Below, one piece after another: positions 33,474 to 43,296 of a stretch of DNA of 47,107 bases. Each line of letters begins with the position of its first letter. Positions within the stretch are counted from its first letter, which is position 1. A model generated the notes under the pieces. That model was not told where the DNA came from and did no database searches. It saw nothing but the letters and a program-made list of their open reading frames with translations. Origin of the DNA: Bacteroidales bacterium UBA6229 (GTDB lineage: Bacteria; Bacteroidota; Bacteroidia; Bacteroidales; F082). The stretch lies in NCBI GenBank assembly GCA_002440975.1, contig DJWN01000034.1:1-47107 (forward strand), in the 5' to 3' direction. The position numbers were made by a program, and so were the translations under genes.

Positions 33474-34790
33474 TTACATGTCTTCCATGGAAAATCCCAT
33501 GTATTCCGCAGAATAATCTTTTAACTGAGACTGAAGCAGTTTTTTTGCCTTTTCCTGCAACACCGATAGGCTGATATTTTCCTTTTTTCGCTTCACTTCT
33601 GCAAACAACACAACTTTGGTAAAATCGTCCACTGCTACAATATCCAGTTCATTTTGATTCCCTTTCTCCCACCATGTTCCGATTGCTGAATACCGTTGAA
33701 GATTTACCAGCTTTTCCGTAAAAAACCGCTCCAGTATCTTTCCGCTATACGTCGGGTAATCGCGCTCCACAATGCTGCGAAGATACCCGAAGTTTCCTAT
33801 CTCAACTGCACTCTGGTATTTATAAATAAAACGGAACCAAAAATTCAGGAAATTGTCCACAATCTCATATTTGATGTTCCTCCCTCCCTGCTTGGCAAAC
33901 ATTGGCCGTACTTTTCTGATTAAGTTGAAATCATTTTCCAGCCTTTCCAGATACCCTCCAATGCTTACTTCAAGAATTGATTCAATTTCAGAACGGGATG
34001 TCTTGGACGATGCAATAAGTGTCAGAATTGAAAAATAGGTTGCATAGTCCTTTCCGAATTCCTCAATCAGGACATTGCGTCCCTCGTCAATAAACAATGA
34101 ATTTTCCCTGAAGACTTCGTCCATCATTTTACTGAGTGTAAATGCTTTTTTGCTTATCAAAAGTTCCACATATTTGGCAACCCCTCCCGTCAATACATAA
34201 AACGCCAATAAATCCTCAGGTGTATATTCCGGATAATTGTCAGCCAATATCTCTTTAAGGGTATCCACATGGAAAGGTTTCAGGTGAATACGTTCAGTTG
34301 CCCTGGCAAAAAGTGGTTCCTTTGAATTTTCGAATATATTCTTCATTAGCGAGTAAATTGAACCGCAGACAATTAGGTTGATTTTGCTCCGCTCCTTATA
34401 ACTGTCCCAGATATTTTGCATTTCACTGTAAACAGATGGATTGACATTGTTGAACTCCTGGAACTCATCAATAATCAGCGAAAATATTCTCGTTAAAGAT
34501 AAATCCATCAAATATTGGAACATATCCTTAAACTGAGTAAACGATCCAAACAGCTTAACCTGCAACTTGCGTTCAATCTCTTCTTTAAATTCTTCACAAA
34601 TCAGAACTTCATTTTTGCGGGTCACAAACAAATATAGAGCTGTATCTTCATTCTCTACAGCTTTCTTTAATAGACTTGTTTTACCAATACGCCGACGTCC
34701 CACAACCACAGTCATTTGTGCCTCTGTTTTCGTACGCTCTTTAATTGATTTTAGAAACGCCAATTCCTTTTCTCTGTTATAGAATTTCAT
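33474..34790 (-). CDS. Archaeal-type AAA ATPase with DUF234 nuclease-like C-terminus
   Basis: 438 residues. The N-terminal STAND-like ATPase domain (PF01637 type) starts FYNREKELAFLK and has Walker A in GRRRIGKTSLL and Walker B in SLIIDEFQEF. The C-terminal DUF234 region (about 310-438) holds NELDIVAVDDFTKVVLFAEV, which has the spacing of a PD-(D/E)XK nuclease core. Such proteins are frequent in archaea and Bacteroidota, often in mobile or defence-rich islands; the biological role is not established. TATATTTG at 34851-34844 may be its -7 box. It is divergent from a broken PLD-family gene. Confidence 0.85.
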   Translation of the reverse strand: MKFYNREKELAFLKSIKERTKTEAQMTVVVGRRRIGKTSLLKKAVENEDTALYLFVTRKNEVLICEEFKEEIERKLQVKLFGSFTQFKDMFQYLMDLSLTRIFSLIIDEFQEFNNVNPSVYSEMQNIWDSYKERSKINLIVCGSIYSLMKNIFENSKEPLFARATERIHLKPFHVDTLKEILADNYPEYTPEDLLAFYVLTGGVAKYVELLISKKAFTLSKMMDEVFRENSLFIDEGRNVLIEEFGKDYATYFSILTLIASSKTSRSEIESILEVSIGGYLERLENDFNLIRKVRPMFAKQGGRNIKYEIVDNFLNFWFRFIYKYQSAVEIGNFGYLRSIVERDYPTYSGKILERFFTEKLVNLQRYSAIGTWWEKGNQNELDIVAVDDFTKVVLFAEVKRKKENISLSVLQEKAKKLLQSQLKDYSAEYMGFSMEDM

Positions 34791-34925
34791 TATCTACTGC
34801 TTTAATTGTAATGTTCATTACTGTAACCGTCATTGCAATAATGCAAATATATATAATTTCTTTTAAATACAGAATTGTCGGTTGAACTATTTTAGTAAAC
34901 TTGTATTCTAAGTACTTTTCTGTCA

Positions 34926-35560
34926 ATGAAATTAAACCAGTTGTATAAAAAGTTTCCCTTCGTAATCCCTGTTCCTTGCATCATGGGTGATAGACAACAG
35001 CGTATCTTACTAAATTGCAACAATTGGTATAAGACTATGTAGATGTCCGGGTAAGGCTGCTGGAGAAGATGTACAATAAACGGCTTGCCGGATATTCGTC
35101 TATCGGCTATAAGTCAAAGGGTGAAAATATTGCAACAGAATCCACGGATATCATTTTTGATAAAAGCAATTTTTTGTCTGTGTATTTCAACGACATCGTC
35201 AATACATGCCGTGAAATACTAATTGTAAGCCCGTTTGTTACAAAACGGCGTACTTTACAAATGATGCAAATTCTTTAGGTTGCTCTTAATAATGTTGTAA
35301 AAGTAGTTGTAGTGACCAGACCATCCGGCGATTTTAAAGAAAAGGACTTAATCTCATGGCAAACGACAATTGATTTGATAAAAAGTTCTGGTGTAGCAGT
35401 CATCTTTAAATCAAATATCCATCAAAAATTTGCTGTTGTCGACCAAAAGGTTTCCTGGTTCGGGAGCATTAACCTGCTAAGTTATGGCAGTGCCGAGGAA
35501 AGCATCATGCGACTCGAGAGCTCAAATATCGCCAATGCGTTAATCAGGAGTATTAATTAA
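34926..35560 (+). pseudogene. PLD-family (phospholipase D-like) protein remnant
   Basis: From 35069 the frame reads a PLD-type domain: REILIVSPFVTKRRTL, an in-frame TAG at 35276-35278, then VVVVTRPSGDF and the HxKxxxxD catalytic motif in SNIHQKFAVVDQK, followed by WFGSINLLSYG. A second in-frame stop (TAA at 35030) lies upstream, and coding-like sequence starting near 34926 (LYKKFPFVIPVPCIMGDRQQ) is in another frame, so at least three lesions have hit it. Only one HKD motif remains, so it may be the C-terminal part of a larger nuclease or helicase-nuclease. The start is uncertain. Confidence 0.7.
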
Positions 35561-35909
35561 TAAACTCATTTTGAGTGGTTCAAATCTTTTGTTTTTCTTG
35601 GATAAATCTATCCTGTACGAACATCCACTAAAAGCATCAGGTCTTCCATCAAATAGTTCAAATTTTGTACCGTGAGGTTCACCAAAGATTCAAAAAGCCG
35701 CGTAATTATAGTGATTACGGGGCTTTTGTGTGTTCAAGCTATAATTAAATACAATTCAAAGAAAATTCCGCCATTTATAGGACATTCATCCAACCTTGAG
35801 TATATAATACGTTCCTTTACCTCCCCACCTTCATTAAAATTCCAGGTTCAATTAGTTCGATGTGATTTAATACTTTTGGGAAAACAGGCAGTTCCTTGTT
35901 GTTCACAAT
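35561..35909. other. Intergenic stretch between the PLD remnant and the SNF2 gene
   Basis: Non-coding as far as I can see. Its one clear feature is the diverged copy of the tRNA-Arg end and terminator at 35679-35734. Confidence 0.5.
35679..35734. repeat. tRNA-end/terminator repeat, copy 2
   Basis: A diverged direct copy of 33261-33317, with hairpin GCGTAAT...ATTACGGGG and the same TTTTGTGTGTT tail. No tRNA body precedes it. It is consistent with an att-like scar from integration at tRNA-Arg, or with a terminator carried in by the inserted DNA. Confidence 0.6.
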
Positions 35910-38567
35910 CTACATGGTTGGCAGTTTAAATTTCATCGTTACTTCCCCTGTTTCCGTATTCACTTCAATGGTTTGGTTCTCCATGCCCATTTCTTTTCCC
36001 GTGGCCATTTTAAATAAGCCCGACAGGAATTGCATCCCGCTGTTCATAACGGTTTCCAGCTCTTTGGACTGAATATTATGGTTTGAACCATTATTACTTG
36101 TGGAAACTTCGGCTAATTCCTCCTGCTTATCGGTATCATCACCTGAAAAATCAATTTCATCTGCCGGTAGGTTTTTAGGTTCGGTTACAGGAATAGTTTC
36201 TTCCTGAAGCATTTCTGCCGTCAATTCCTGTTCCTGTTCTTTTCTTTCAGCTTCATTTATAAATTCTTCCAACTGCTCAATAAACTGGGACCGGCCTTTG
36301 GTACTGAAATCGACAAAGTTGGTCCGGGCATCATCGCCCAGCACGCCATCGAACAGGCTTTGCTTGACCAATAGGCCCGAGGCGATCTGTTGTTCAATGG
36401 AATCGCGTGTAATGAAGTTGAAGATTGTGAGCTTGTTGCTTTTCTGTCCGATCCTGTCGATACGACCGATGCGCTGGTTCTTTTTGGCCGGGTTCCAAGG
36501 AAGCTCGAAGTTGATTAACGTATCGGCAACCTGTAGGTTGAGACCAGAACCGCCCGCCTCCGTGGACAAAAATACTTTATACTGCGGATTCGACTCAAAT
36601 TTGCGGATGAGCTCGCCGCGTAACGGGACAGGTATTTTTCCATTCAGTTCAACAAAGCCAACGTTATTTTCACGTAACAACCTTCCAATCAGCTTGTGTA
36701 CTTTTATCCATTCAGAGAAGATAATGATCTTCGTATTTTTATTGGGGACATCGAGTTCATCAAGCAAAATATGCTTCAGTTCTTCCAGCTTGGGCGATTC
36801 GTTGGTATTTTCGTCAATCAGGTACGTGGAGTCACAAACCATCCGCATGTTGGACAGGAGCAGTTGCATGCGCTTCAAGTCGTAAGGGGTAAGGAATTTT
36901 TTTCTGATGATTTGCGCCAGCCCTTTGGCATAAGATGCATGGTAATCGGCCTGCAATGGTGAAAGTTGAACCGGAATATTTATCTGGCGGAGATTGGGCA
37001 ACTGGTCGATCACCTTCCTCTTTTCGCGCCTGATGAGAATTGCTTCCAACCGCTTGTTCAACTTTTGGAGATTATAGTAGCCGTTTATTTTGTTGTGCTT
37101 TTCAGGATCAAAAAGGCAGTGCTGATAAGAGAATTCCCACAACGGGCCAAAAAAACCGGAGTCAAGAATACCCACGATAGAAAAAATGTCGATCAGCTTG
37201 TTCTCAATGGGGGTGCCAGTAATGGCCAGCTTGTGTTTGGCATCAATCCTTTTTAATGAAGAAGCCGTTTGGGTTTCATAGTTTTTTGCCCGCTGTGCCT
37301 CATCCAGGATCAGAAAATCCATACCTGCATTATTAATGGCAACCTGGTCGCGCAACACGGTTTCATAGTTAACAATGAAGAAGAAATAACTATCGTCTTT
37401 ATACTGTTGCGCCCGATCTTTCGGTGCACCCTGAATAACCAGTGCCTTTTGGTCTGAAAATTTTTCCACTTCTTTCTTCCATTGTTCTTTCAGCGAAGCA
37501 GGACAAACCACCAATGCTTTGGTAAATCCGAATAACTCTTTTTTCAAAACAGCGGTACCTATGGCCTGAATCGTTTTTCCTAGCCCCATCTCGTCAGCAA
37601 TAATGGCTGCTTTCCGGAAGAGGGCAAACCGGATTCCTTCCTTTTGATAATCGTACAGATCGGCTTTTATCCTGCTGAAATCAGGGGTGAATGTTTCTTG
37701 AAGGTCTTCGAGTACTTTTTTTTCAAAAGCAGCTTCAATTTTTTCAGTTACTTCCGGGCGGACACATATCCCCTGGTTTTTAACGGCTTCATCCATAAAA
37801 TTCAACATGCCCGTAATCTTATCATCCTCAACGAAATTTGAATTTTTGAAATGGCGCGAGATCAACAATTGTTCTTCAACAGGCAACTTATCCGGGTAAT
37901 ACCAGCTAATCCTGTAATCGTTCAACGGATCGCAATAAATTTCGATGAACGGGAATGTCTTGTCAAGCTTGTTGAAAAGCTCCTTGTTCTCTTTTAACGC
38001 ATTGAAGGCAAACATGATGTGTTTGGTAGTGCCCAGTTTGTTAAGGCGCGAGTCCATGCTGTTGCTGTAGCCGGTTTCGTTCTCAAAATCGCGCAAGAAT
38101 ACTTTATACCTGATTCCCCGCTCATTAGTCAGGATGTGATCGCCATAAATATTATCAGCCCACTGGATGCGGTATTCTGCTTTTTCAGCTTTTTGTCGCC
38201 GTTCTTTTAACACCCGTTTAATCATTCCTTCACGAGTGTATTTTTTATGTTCCAACCGTTCTTTTGGATCCAGCAGTCGCACCTCGTTTTCAACCTGCAG
38301 CAAACATGCATACGAGTTTTTATCCCATCCGGAATCAACGTTACGGCTTTTTGGCGTAATCGTACCCGTTTCATCTATATCCAAAACAACTTCAGCTACA
38401 TCATTTTTGGATTCATCACTTATAATTAGTTCGTACCGCGAAGCCGACTGGGACAAAATCTGGCATTGCCCGTTGTTAAAAATAATTTCACCGAGAGCCA
38501 GTTCCTGCGTGCTAAGCTGGTTGCTCAGTTTTTGTTTTTCCAGAAGGATGATTTTCTTAATATCCAT
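35910..38567 (-). CDS. SNF2-family DEAD/DEAH-box helicase
   Basis: 885 residues. An N-terminal region of about 300 residues without a recognised domain precedes the SNF2 motor: motif I DEMGLGKT (about 326-333), II in LDEAQRAKNYET, SAxT-like ITGTPIENK, then the second lobe with IIIFSEWIKVHK, STEAGGSGLNLQ and QRIGRIDRIGQK. A Glu-rich, low-complexity tail of about 120 residues follows. This RapA/SNF2 type translocates on double-stranded DNA; bacterial copies are often in defence systems such as DISARM. No DISARM methylase or drmA/B gene is present, so I do not assign a system. CAAAGATA at 38633-38640 is a possible -7 box on this strand. Confidence 0.9.
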   Translation of the reverse strand: MDIKKIILLEKQKLSNQLSTQELALGEIIFNNGQCQILSQSASRYELIISDESKNDVAEVVLDIDETGTITPKSRNVDSGWDKNSYACLLQVENEVRLLDPKERLEHKKYTREGMIKRVLKERRQKAEKAEYRIQWADNIYGDHILTNERGIRYKVFLRDFENETGYSNSMDSRLNKLGTTKHIMFAFNALKENKELFNKLDKTFPFIEIYCDPLNDYRISWYYPDKLPVEEQLLISRHFKNSNFVEDDKITGMLNFMDEAVKNQGICVRPEVTEKIEAAFEKKVLEDLQETFTPDFSRIKADLYDYQKEGIRFALFRKAAIIADEMGLGKTIQAIGTAVLKKELFGFTKALVVCPASLKEQWKKEVEKFSDQKALVIQGAPKDRAQQYKDDSYFFFIVNYETVLRDQVAINNAGMDFLILDEAQRAKNYETQTASSLKRIDAKHKLAITGTPIENKLIDIFSIVGILDSGFFGPLWEFSYQHCLFDPEKHNKINGYYNLQKLNKRLEAILIRREKRKVIDQLPNLRQINIPVQLSPLQADYHASYAKGLAQIIRKKFLTPYDLKRMQLLLSNMRMVCDSTYLIDENTNESPKLEELKHILLDELDVPNKNTKIIIFSEWIKVHKLIGRLLRENNVGFVELNGKIPVPLRGELIRKFESNPQYKVFLSTEAGGSGLNLQVADTLINFELPWNPAKKNQRIGRIDRIGQKSNKLTIFNFITRDSIEQQIASGLLVKQSLFDGVLGDDARTNFVDFSTKGRSQFIEQLEEFINEAERKEQEQELTAEMLQEETIPVTEPKNLPADEIDFSGDDTDKQEELAEVSTSNNGSNHNIQSKELETVMNSGMQFLSGLFKMATGKEMGMENQTIEVNTETGEVTMKFKLPTM

Positions 38568-38663
38568 ATAATCGTTTTTAGATCACCAAGCTATTCTTTA
38601 GGTTGGAAAAATGATTGAAATTTTTCTGTTCCCAAAGATAAGATCATTTTTAAAACAGAATAA

Positions 38664-38854
38664 AGGCAAAGGTTGAGAACAGCCGATGATTTATTTTCAT
38701 CAGCCGTTTCCAAAGACAGGCAACCAATAGAAGCATTCTTTAATTGGCTGATTGAAAAGGCTGATATTCAAAAAGCTGGTAAGGGTGGCCAAGGTGATTG
38801 ATGGTTCATGCCATCAGGAAATCAGCTTTAGCTTCAATATCATTAGCAATTTAA
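38664..38854 (+). pseudogene. Transposase C-terminal remnant (IS982-like)
   Basis: About 60 codons resemble the end of a DDE transposase: RTADDLFSSAVSKDRQPIEA and FFNWLIEKADIQKA, then after a frameshift near 38793 GLMVHAIRKSALASI and a TAA. There is no start, no N-terminal catalytic part and no visible terminal repeats. The IS982 assignment is from memory of the ...RQPIESFFNW... pattern and is tentative. Confidence 0.55.
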
Positions 38855-38966
38855 CCTTGATTCGAATTTTTTGACATTTGCAACTATTGACCTGCAAAAG
38901 CCATTACAAAAGAATCACTTCACACTATAAAAATATCACTTAAAGATTTTAAATCAGTGATTAAAT

Positions 38967-38995
38967 GGTTTGAATCCTGTCCCTTCCGGAATCAC
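38967..38995. repeat. tRNA-Arg 3'-end-like fragment
   Basis: GGTTTGAATCC, five bases, TTCCGGAATCAC matches the T arm and acceptor 3' strand of the tRNA-Arg at 33242-33264 apart from a short insertion and three substitutions. The sequence upstream does not fold as a tRNA. It is a candidate distal attachment scar of an island that begins at tRNA-Arg. Confidence 0.5.
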
Positions 38996-38998
38996 ATC

Positions 38999-39025
38999 AA
39001 AAAACCGAAGTAATTTTACCTCGGT
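38999..39025 (-). terminator. Terminator downstream of the DUF4251 gene
   Basis: The minus strand forms ACCGAGGTAA/TTACTTCGGT followed by a T-run. The plus strand also ends in five T, so it may work in both directions. Confidence 0.65.
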
Positions 39026-39111
39026 TTTTCTTGTAAATACATTCTTAACAGGATTTTTAAAGTCTAGTTCCAAAACAAACTCTTCGTCTTATCTCAATAC
39101 AATAAATCTTA

Positions 39112-39702
39112 TCATTCCCTGAACAAACGCGTTCCTTTGTAAACCGAGGTTTCATCAGTCGAAACAAGTCTTCCGGATAAGGTGATCTGACGCTGCCTTC
39201 TGTTGGTTAAGCTCAAACGGGCCGATCCATTATCCTGTATAGCTAACTCAAAAGGAATATTACTTACACCTGAATTCGACCTGAATCGTCCCAAAACTGT
39301 GATGGGTCGTTTTGGGTTATCCGACTCCACCGTGTATTTGATTAGCGTTCCGTAATTTGGGAAGCCACCTAATTCATTCAATCCAACAATGTGATCAAAC
39401 GAAAACTGTATAACTGCATCAGCACCATCAAGGGCGAAATAATTCGTGAGATGCGAAACAGGCTCGGTGTGGCCTCTCAGGCCAATGAACGTATTCACTT
39501 CCAACACAAAGGCAGTATCTTTAACCATAGATATTATCTTCTCCCTGCTTTCCAGTAATTCCTGTTCTCTGGCTAGTTTTCTTTCCTGCCGTTTCAGTTT
39601 GCGATACTCCTTTGGCGTCAAATCGTGAAGCGTATCCTGAGCTTTAGCTCCTGATATCAACATAAATACAGCAGCCAATAAAGCGATCAGAATCTTTTTC
39701 AT
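39112..39702 (-). CDS. DUF4251 domain protein, secreted
   Basis: 196 residues with a signal peptide (KKILIALLAAVFMLISGAKA), a Lys/Arg/Glu-rich coiled segment (about 30-60), and a C-terminal DUF4251 beta domain (VLEVNTFIGLRG ... GRLVSTDETSVYKG). DUF4251 proteins are typical periplasmic or outer-membrane-associated proteins of Bacteroidota without a known function. It stands alone, with a terminator 87 bp downstream. Confidence 0.85.
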   Translation of the reverse strand: MKKILIALLAAVFMLISGAKAQDTLHDLTPKEYRKLKRQERKLAREQELLESREKIISMVKDTAFVLEVNTFIGLRGHTEPVSHLTNYFALDGADAVIQFSFDHIVGLNELGGFPNYGTLIKYTVESDNPKRPITVLGRFRSNSGVSNIPFELAIQDNGSARLSLTNRRQRQITLSGRLVSTDETSVYKGTRLFRE

Positions 39703-39756
39703 ATCAGAGGAATTTAAGTAAACCTGACTTTACAACTCACATTGATCATAAATAAT

Positions 39757-40485
39757 TTACATCAAATAACTAAGGTCAGCGGGACAGCTGATCTCCTCAG
39801 GCTCAACACCATGCTTAAAAAGTCGCATTGGCCGATTGCCTTTCAGCGTCAGCTCATTTCCATCCATTTCCAGCAAAGTGGCTTCGCGCAATCCAACCAC
39901 TGTGATTGTAGGATTCACAGCCAAAAACTCATTGATTCGCTGTTCGCGTGTTTCGCCTCCATGACCTTCGGGATTGGCATCCAGATAATGGGGATTGATC
40001 TGAAAAGGGATAAGATTCAGACAGTTAAAACTTTCGGGCTCATAAATTGGCATATCATTCGTAGTACGCAAACTAGGACAAGCTACATTGGATCCCGCGC
40101 TCCAGCCCATATAAGGCATCCCGTCTAAAGCGCGTTTATGGATGGCTTCCATGATGCCGGTTTCTTGCATCTGAGCTACCAGGTGAAAAGTATTTCCACC
40201 CCCAACAGCAATACATTCGGCTTCTTGTACAGCTTTCACCGGATCAGCCTCGTGATGGATTGAGACAAGCTCAAAACCAAGCTTGTTGAAAACTTGCTTT
40301 ACGCGATCTTCGTAAGCATTGTAGGAGGCCTCAAGACCATGATCGGATAAGTTTACACCAGCGTATGGCACAAAAAGCACTGATTTTACCTGATGTTTCT
40401 GCATGAAATCGCTGATGAAAGTTTTCGGCCAGCCAAGATAAGCCTCACCCGCGTTTGTTGAATTACTGATCAATAAAAGCTTCAT
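39757..40485 (-). CDS. pepE: Peptidase E, alpha-aspartyl dipeptidase (S51 family)
   Basis: 242 residues from the ATG at 40485; a longer frame to 40512 adds a His-rich stretch that relatives lack. The enzyme cleaves N-terminal aspartyl dipeptides in the cytosol. The catalytic triad of the Salmonella enzyme (Ser120, Asp135, His157) is matched with identical spacing by Ser129 (GWSAGSN), Asp144 (TTNDMPI) and His166 (INPHYLD). Glycine loop: AVGGGNTFHL. It has no operon partner. Confidence 0.93.
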   Translation of the reverse strand: MKLLLISNSTNAGEAYLGWPKTFISDFMQKHQVKSVLFVPYAGVNLSDHGLEASYNAYEDRVKQVFNKLGFELVSIHHEADPVKAVQEAECIAVGGGNTFHLVAQMQETGIMEAIHKRALDGMPYMGWSAGSNVACPSLRTTNDMPIYEPESFNCLNLIPFQINPHYLDANPEGHGGETREQRINEFLAVNPTITVVGLREATLLEMDGNELTLKGNRPMRLFKHGVEPEEISCPADLSYLM

Positions 40486-40572
40486 ATATCTTTGTTTTAA
40501 ATGATGATGCAATGGCGTATCAAAAATACAAAATTTCGGGTAACAGTCAAGCTCGGCCTAACAACCGGAAGG

Positions 40573-43146
40573 TCAGGAATTAAGATGTTTTTTGTAGGTT
40601 TTGATGAAAACCTTATAGGCTTTATCATTTGGAACATACTGATTTACCGAAACCTCATATTTCTCACCTGGGATATTCCGGGCATCATAGCCGGCAAAAA
40701 ACCGGGCTGCCTGCTCCATCAATTTCTCAAACTGACCTACATCAGGCCGTTGCTTAATGAGCAAACCAAAATACCGAACTGCCGAAGGCTGGTCATCATT
40801 TTTGATGAAATATTCAACAGCAAGAGCAGTGAGCAAAGGATTTTGTTGCTCATTTAAAAAAGCAAACATATCCTGATGAGGATTTCCCAAAGCCGATAAA
40901 TCCATGCTTTTTACTTCCTTGTCAAGCTGCAGATAGTAAGGAATGGCAACATCAAAGCCTTGCGAATACATCTTGTTAAGCACTTCCTGGTATGCCTCCC
41001 AATAGACAAAAGTTTCCTCGAAACTTTGTTCGTAAGCTTCAAGCTGGTCTGTTTGGATGCCGCACCCTCTGTTTTTATCCACGAGATCGCGGGCTTGCTT
41101 TGTCAGCTCCTTTAATTCATGGACCCTATTGAATCGAAGAGCACGATCTGCGTCCAGCATAATTCGATCGTACTGACTTTTCTCGTTCATACAAATTCTT
41201 TCAATTATTTTGGCATCAAGTCTACTAAATTCGTCCTGAATGTTATTGTCAGCCGTAAGTTCAAATGAAGCGGTAAACTCACTGGCTTCGTTGTATATCT
41301 TCCAGGCATTTTCCAGGTCGTTGGCCCAAACAAACTGATTGGCACTTCTTATCTTTTCGATAATCAGCTTACGGGCTAAACTACGATGCTCTCTTTTATG
41401 ATCATAATGTAGTTCTGTATCAGGAATTTGAGTTGCATAAAGCTTATTAAGTGCAACAGATGGTGATTCAGTTTTCAGGGTATTCAATTCATCCCAAAAT
41501 AAATCTTCACTCTTCATTGTTTTGAGCTGTTGCTTTTGTTTTTCGAGCATTTCAATATTCAGGTTAAGACCTTGTTGAGCAGCCACATATTGATCGGCCT
41601 CTTCGGATAAAATATAAGCTTGTTGTACTTCCTGCTGCTGAATTTGTCGCTCAATTTGATTGGTGATCTCATCCAGGTGATTCTGGCTCAATTGCACAAT
41701 TCGCTTCAGTACAGCCTCTTGCAATATCCTGTTGTCGAACATGAGGGCTGTTTTTTGTGCCTTTCGCAAATCGCTAATTGCACCAAAGTGATCAGCTCTG
41801 GCTTTGTTTTCTGCAATTTGCTGGTAAGCTTTAATCAACCTGGTAGAAGAAATCCTGATGTCATCATCCGGAATTTTTTGAAATGATTGTTCATAAAATG
41901 CAAGTGATTTTGCATAATAATTACTGGCCATTTCACTATTACCGGTTTCCAGTGCCTTTATGTTGATATCAAAAAATGCTTCGAGCACCCCTTTTTGCGC
42001 TTGGGTAAGCAGGCTCAAGACGTCTTTTTCCAGCACTTTATTGTTATTCGCTAAACCACTACTATACAAGGAGTTTAAAAGAATATGTGAGGTGGCAAAG
42101 TCTTGTTTTGCAAAAAGCTTATTGGCTTCATACAGAAGCTGTTCCACCATCATTTCTTTTAAAGCAGGAATATTCTTTGTAACAGATATCTTGTCGAGTG
42201 TGCTTAAAAATTCCTCATCTGCCTGTATTACTGCCAAAATTTGATACACCTCCTGATCTCTGAAATCGACCTGAAGTGAATGTTGATTGGCTCTTTGCAA
42301 ATCGGCGGTGTAAGCCACTACAAATCCCGAAGCATCCAGGTTTTCATTTGAGGTAAGTGTTTGATCCAATAAAGTTTGGTAACGAAGTTTTTTTCTCTGA
42401 ACACCATCGAATTTCTTTTGCCAATCTGTAAGACTACTGGTATTGATTGTGGTGCTATACTCCTGATAATCTTTATCGAAAGCTGCAACTACCTTTCGGC
42501 ATTTATCCCACTCCAAAAACAAGGAAGTAAGTTCATGGTTTGGTTCCGAACCTCGCAATAAATCCTCAAAAAGATGTAATGAAGCAAAAAAACGATTGAT
42601 GAGTTGTATCCTTGCTTCAATTCGATTTTTTGCCATTTCCGAAAAATCAAAACCAGTGATCTCTGCACTAAGCAATTCCTGTTCAGGAGCATATAAATCA
42701 ACATGACTAATTTGAACCCATTCACTATAAGAAATGGTTTGTTCAAACATTTTTTCCCAGCTACTCCCCTGCTTGTTTCTTAAAACAAACCTGGCTTTAA
42801 TCAAATCAGGCTGCACCACCTCATCAATTCTCATACCCCGGTAGAACAAGGACTTTTCAGCAATAATCCGCTCCTGTTGCATACTCACCAAGGTGGTTTG
42901 ATAAGCAGTGCCCTCCAGCTTTAGGTTAAGTGAAACTTCCCAGGCGGCAGGAAAGAGTGGTCCGCCTTTTTGCTGGTCATTGATCACATTGTAATAAATC
43001 CATTGTTGATTACGGGAGGCCGATTTTGGATCCTGCGACAGATCAAGCCGCAGTGTTTCATTTACTGTGAGCAATTGCTGTGCATTAAGTTGAAATGCAT
43101 GAGCCGAAAAACAAACTAAAACAAGCAGTATCCACCGTTTGGTCAT
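40573..43146 (-). CDS. Large secreted helical-repeat protein of unknown function
   Basis: 857 residues from the ATG at 43146, which opens directly on the signal peptide MTKRWILLVLVCFSAHAFQL ending near AQQ. The first 200 residues are beta-rich (SLNLKLEGTAYQTTLVSMQQ). From about 210 on the sequence is helical, with many Gln, Glu, Lys, Ala and Tyr residues and loose 34-40-residue spacing like TPR or coiled-coil segments. I recognise no enzymatic motif. The location is probably periplasm or outer-membrane face. A terminator for the groES transcript lies just upstream at 43208-43238. Confidence 0.8.
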   Translation of the reverse strand: MTKRWILLVLVCFSAHAFQLNAQQLLTVNETLRLDLSQDPKSASRNQQWIYYNVINDQQKGGPLFPAAWEVSLNLKLEGTAYQTTLVSMQQERIIAEKSLFYRGMRIDEVVQPDLIKARFVLRNKQGSSWEKMFEQTISYSEWVQISHVDLYAPEQELLSAEITGFDFSEMAKNRIEARIQLINRFFASLHLFEDLLRGSEPNHELTSLFLEWDKCRKVVAAFDKDYQEYSTTINTSSLTDWQKKFDGVQRKKLRYQTLLDQTLTSNENLDASGFVVAYTADLQRANQHSLQVDFRDQEVYQILAVIQADEEFLSTLDKISVTKNIPALKEMMVEQLLYEANKLFAKQDFATSHILLNSLYSSGLANNNKVLEKDVLSLLTQAQKGVLEAFFDINIKALETGNSEMASNYYAKSLAFYEQSFQKIPDDDIRISSTRLIKAYQQIAENKARADHFGAISDLRKAQKTALMFDNRILQEAVLKRIVQLSQNHLDEITNQIERQIQQQEVQQAYILSEEADQYVAAQQGLNLNIEMLEKQKQQLKTMKSEDLFWDELNTLKTESPSVALNKLYATQIPDTELHYDHKREHRSLARKLIIEKIRSANQFVWANDLENAWKIYNEASEFTASFELTADNNIQDEFSRLDAKIIERICMNEKSQYDRIMLDADRALRFNRVHELKELTKQARDLVDKNRGCGIQTDQLEAYEQSFEETFVYWEAYQEVLNKMYSQGFDVAIPYYLQLDKEVKSMDLSALGNPHQDMFAFLNEQQNPLLTALAVEYFIKNDDQPSAVRYFGLLIKQRPDVGQFEKLMEQAARFFAGYDARNIPGEKYEVSVNQYVPNDKAYKVFIKTYKKHLNS

Positions 43147-43207
43147 AACCACAAAAATAGCCATTTTCAGATGCTCCTGAAAAGTTTTTCAGAAAAATGG
43201 CAAACAA

Positions 43208-43238
43208 AAAAAGTTGCCGAAAACAATCCGACAACTTT
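43208..43238 (-). terminator. Terminator of the Trx-Grx/GroES transcript
   Basis: The minus strand reads AAAGTTGTCG, a loop, CGGCAACTTT with a U-run: a ten-pair stem including a wobble. It lies about 170 bp after the GroES stop and 60 bp before the next gene on the same strand. Confidence 0.7.
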
Positions 43239-43273
43239 CCGGTCATTCACAAAAACTCCAGGATTGAGACCAC

Positions 43274-43296
43274 TCCGAATAATCAATTTGCCCCTA
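43274..43296. repeat. 23-bp dispersed repeat, copy A
   Basis: TCCGAA-T-AATCAATTTGCCCC plus A-type end; 22 of 23 bases match 46658-46680 in the same orientation. It lies in the non-coding stretch after groES. Confidence 0.5.

Noticed and set aside
35910..38567. DISARM system
   Set aside because: Only a SNF2-type helicase is present. No drmA, drmB or methylase gene is found in the window.
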